The notes below the pieces were generated by a model, which had not been told where the DNA came from, did no database searches, and saw only the letters and a program-made list of their open reading frames with translations. A stretch of 33,131 bases of DNA from an uncultured Muribaculaceae bacterium (GTDB taxonomy: Bacteria > Bacteroidota > Bacteroidia > Bacteroidales > Muribaculaceae), in assembly GCA_947176745.1 (NCBI GenBank), contig CAMWRV010000032.1, positions 1-33,131 of the forward strand, written 5' to 3'. Shown one piece after another: positions 32,771 to 33,131 of the stretch. Both the position numbers and the translations under genes were made by a program. Positions within the stretch are counted from its first letter, which is position 1. Each line of letters starts with the position of its first letter.

Positions 32771-32787
32771 TTTTACCGTTAATTTTG
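32764..32787 (+). repeat. Tandem 12-bp duplication across the folB stop codon
   Basis: CCGTTAATTTTA (32764-32775) is followed at once by CCGTTAATTTTG (32776-32787). The first copy contains the TAA stop. Confidence 0.7.
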
Positions 32788-32817
32788 AGAAAAATATTAA
32801 AATTTTTGCCTCAAAAT

Positions 32818-32848
32818 TTTGTCAATTCAAAAAAAAGCAGTAATTTTG
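32818..32848 (+). promoter_or_regulatory. Promoter of the tRNA-Arg array
   Basis: TTTG (32818-32821), a 19-nt spacer and TAATTTTG (32841-32848) match the Bacteroidota consensus at both boxes. The first tRNA begins 27 nt after the -7 box. Confidence 0.8.
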
Positions 32849-32874
32849 CAATCGCAAATCGGAAATGATTGCAA

Positions 32875-32948
32875 GGCTCCTTAGCTCAACTGAATAGAGC
32901 ATCTGACTACGGATCAGAAGGTTACAGGTTTGAATCCTGTAGGAGTCA
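32875..32948 (+). tRNA. tRNA-Arg (anticodon ACG), copy 1
   Basis: This 74-nt gene folds as a cloverleaf: acceptor GGCTCCT with AGGAGTC (one G-T pair), D stem GCTC/GAGC, anticodon stem TCTGA/TCAGA with loop CTACGGA (anticodon ACG) and T arm ACAGG-TTTGAAT-CCTGT. The discriminator is A and CCA is not encoded. It reads CGU and, after A-to-I editing, other CGN codons. Confidence 0.96.
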
Positions 32949-32975
32949 CAAAAACTACAATTACCTTGTTCAAAA

Positions 32976-33049
32976 GGCTCCTTAGCTCAACTGAATAGAG
33001 CATCTGACTACGGATCAGAAGGTTACAGGTTTGAATCCTGTAGGAGTCA
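32976..33049 (+). tRNA. tRNA-Arg (anticodon ACG), copy 2
   Basis: Identical in sequence to copy 1 and separated from it by 27 nt. It is probably processed from the same precursor transcript. Confidence 0.96.
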
Positions 33050-33076
33050 CAAAAACTACAATTACCTTGTTCAAAA

Positions 33077-33131
33077 GGCTCCTTAGCTCAACTGAATAGA
33101 GCATCTGACTACGGATCAGAAGGTTACAGGT
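33077..33131 (+). tRNA. tRNA-Arg (anticodon ACG), copy 3, cut by the window end
   Basis: The first 55 nt are identical to copies 1 and 2 and include the ACG anticodon. The spacer before it (33050-33076) is identical to the previous spacer. The rest lies beyond the window. Confidence 0.93.

Overview
The window looks like a chromosomal housekeeping segment from a Bacteroidota, order Bacteroidales, probably a Muribaculaceae-like gut lineage (family-level placement is inference). Direct support: many intergenic regions carry the Bacteroidota promoter -7 box TAnnTTTG, twice with a well-spaced -33 TTTG-type box. The gene set is also typical: an RprX/RprY two-component pair, DUF1599 and DUF4293 proteins, a DoxX/MauE-like protein, an archaeal/eukaryotic-type short ProS, a split mlaEF/mlaD phospholipid transport set, a C11 (clostripain-like) lipoprotein and a DPP-IV. 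No phage, CRISPR, transposase or secondary-metabolite cluster is visible.

Layout. 1-337 is a non-coding repeat cluster: a terminator, a 20-bp palindrome, a perfect 33-bp inverted repeat and a 12-bp triplet repeat. 338-2006 holds two convergent flavodoxin-fold genes, the second behind a small HExxH membrane protein. 2150-3646 is carbonic anhydrase, a small secreted protein and rlmH, convergent with a DUF1599/DoxX-like pair (3612-5475). 5677-12375 reads rightward: DUF4293, then proS, DPP-IV, an unrecognised membrane protein and miaA. dapA-dnaG (12443-15618, leftward) is divergent from lipA-lipB (15771-17321).

17395-23551 is an envelope cluster. udk-lptB-amidase-mlaD read left and mlaE-mlaF read right from a shared divergent promoter region. 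A 188-bp MITE-like palindromic element lies between the amidase and mlaD. plsC-thiD and rprX-rprY follow leftward, then the C11 peptidase, then aspartate kinase, engB, gtrA, rpiB and folB rightward. The window ends inside a tandem array of identical tRNA-Arg(ACG) genes with a 101-bp period.

Functionally the segment joins envelope lipid and LPS transport (MlaDEF, LptB, PlsC, amidase), lipoate synthesis (LipA/B), lysine/aspartate-family synthesis (aspartate kinase, DapA), replication priming (DnaG), tRNA and rRNA modification (MiaA, RlmH) and vitamin enzymes (ThiD, FolB). Most of it is ordinary. The most unusual signals are non-coding: the 188-bp element whose terminal repeats carry outward-facing promoter-like boxes, a related copy just upstream of rpiB, the inverted-repeat cluster at the left edge, a leader motif shared by two distant loci, and the tRNA-Arg array.
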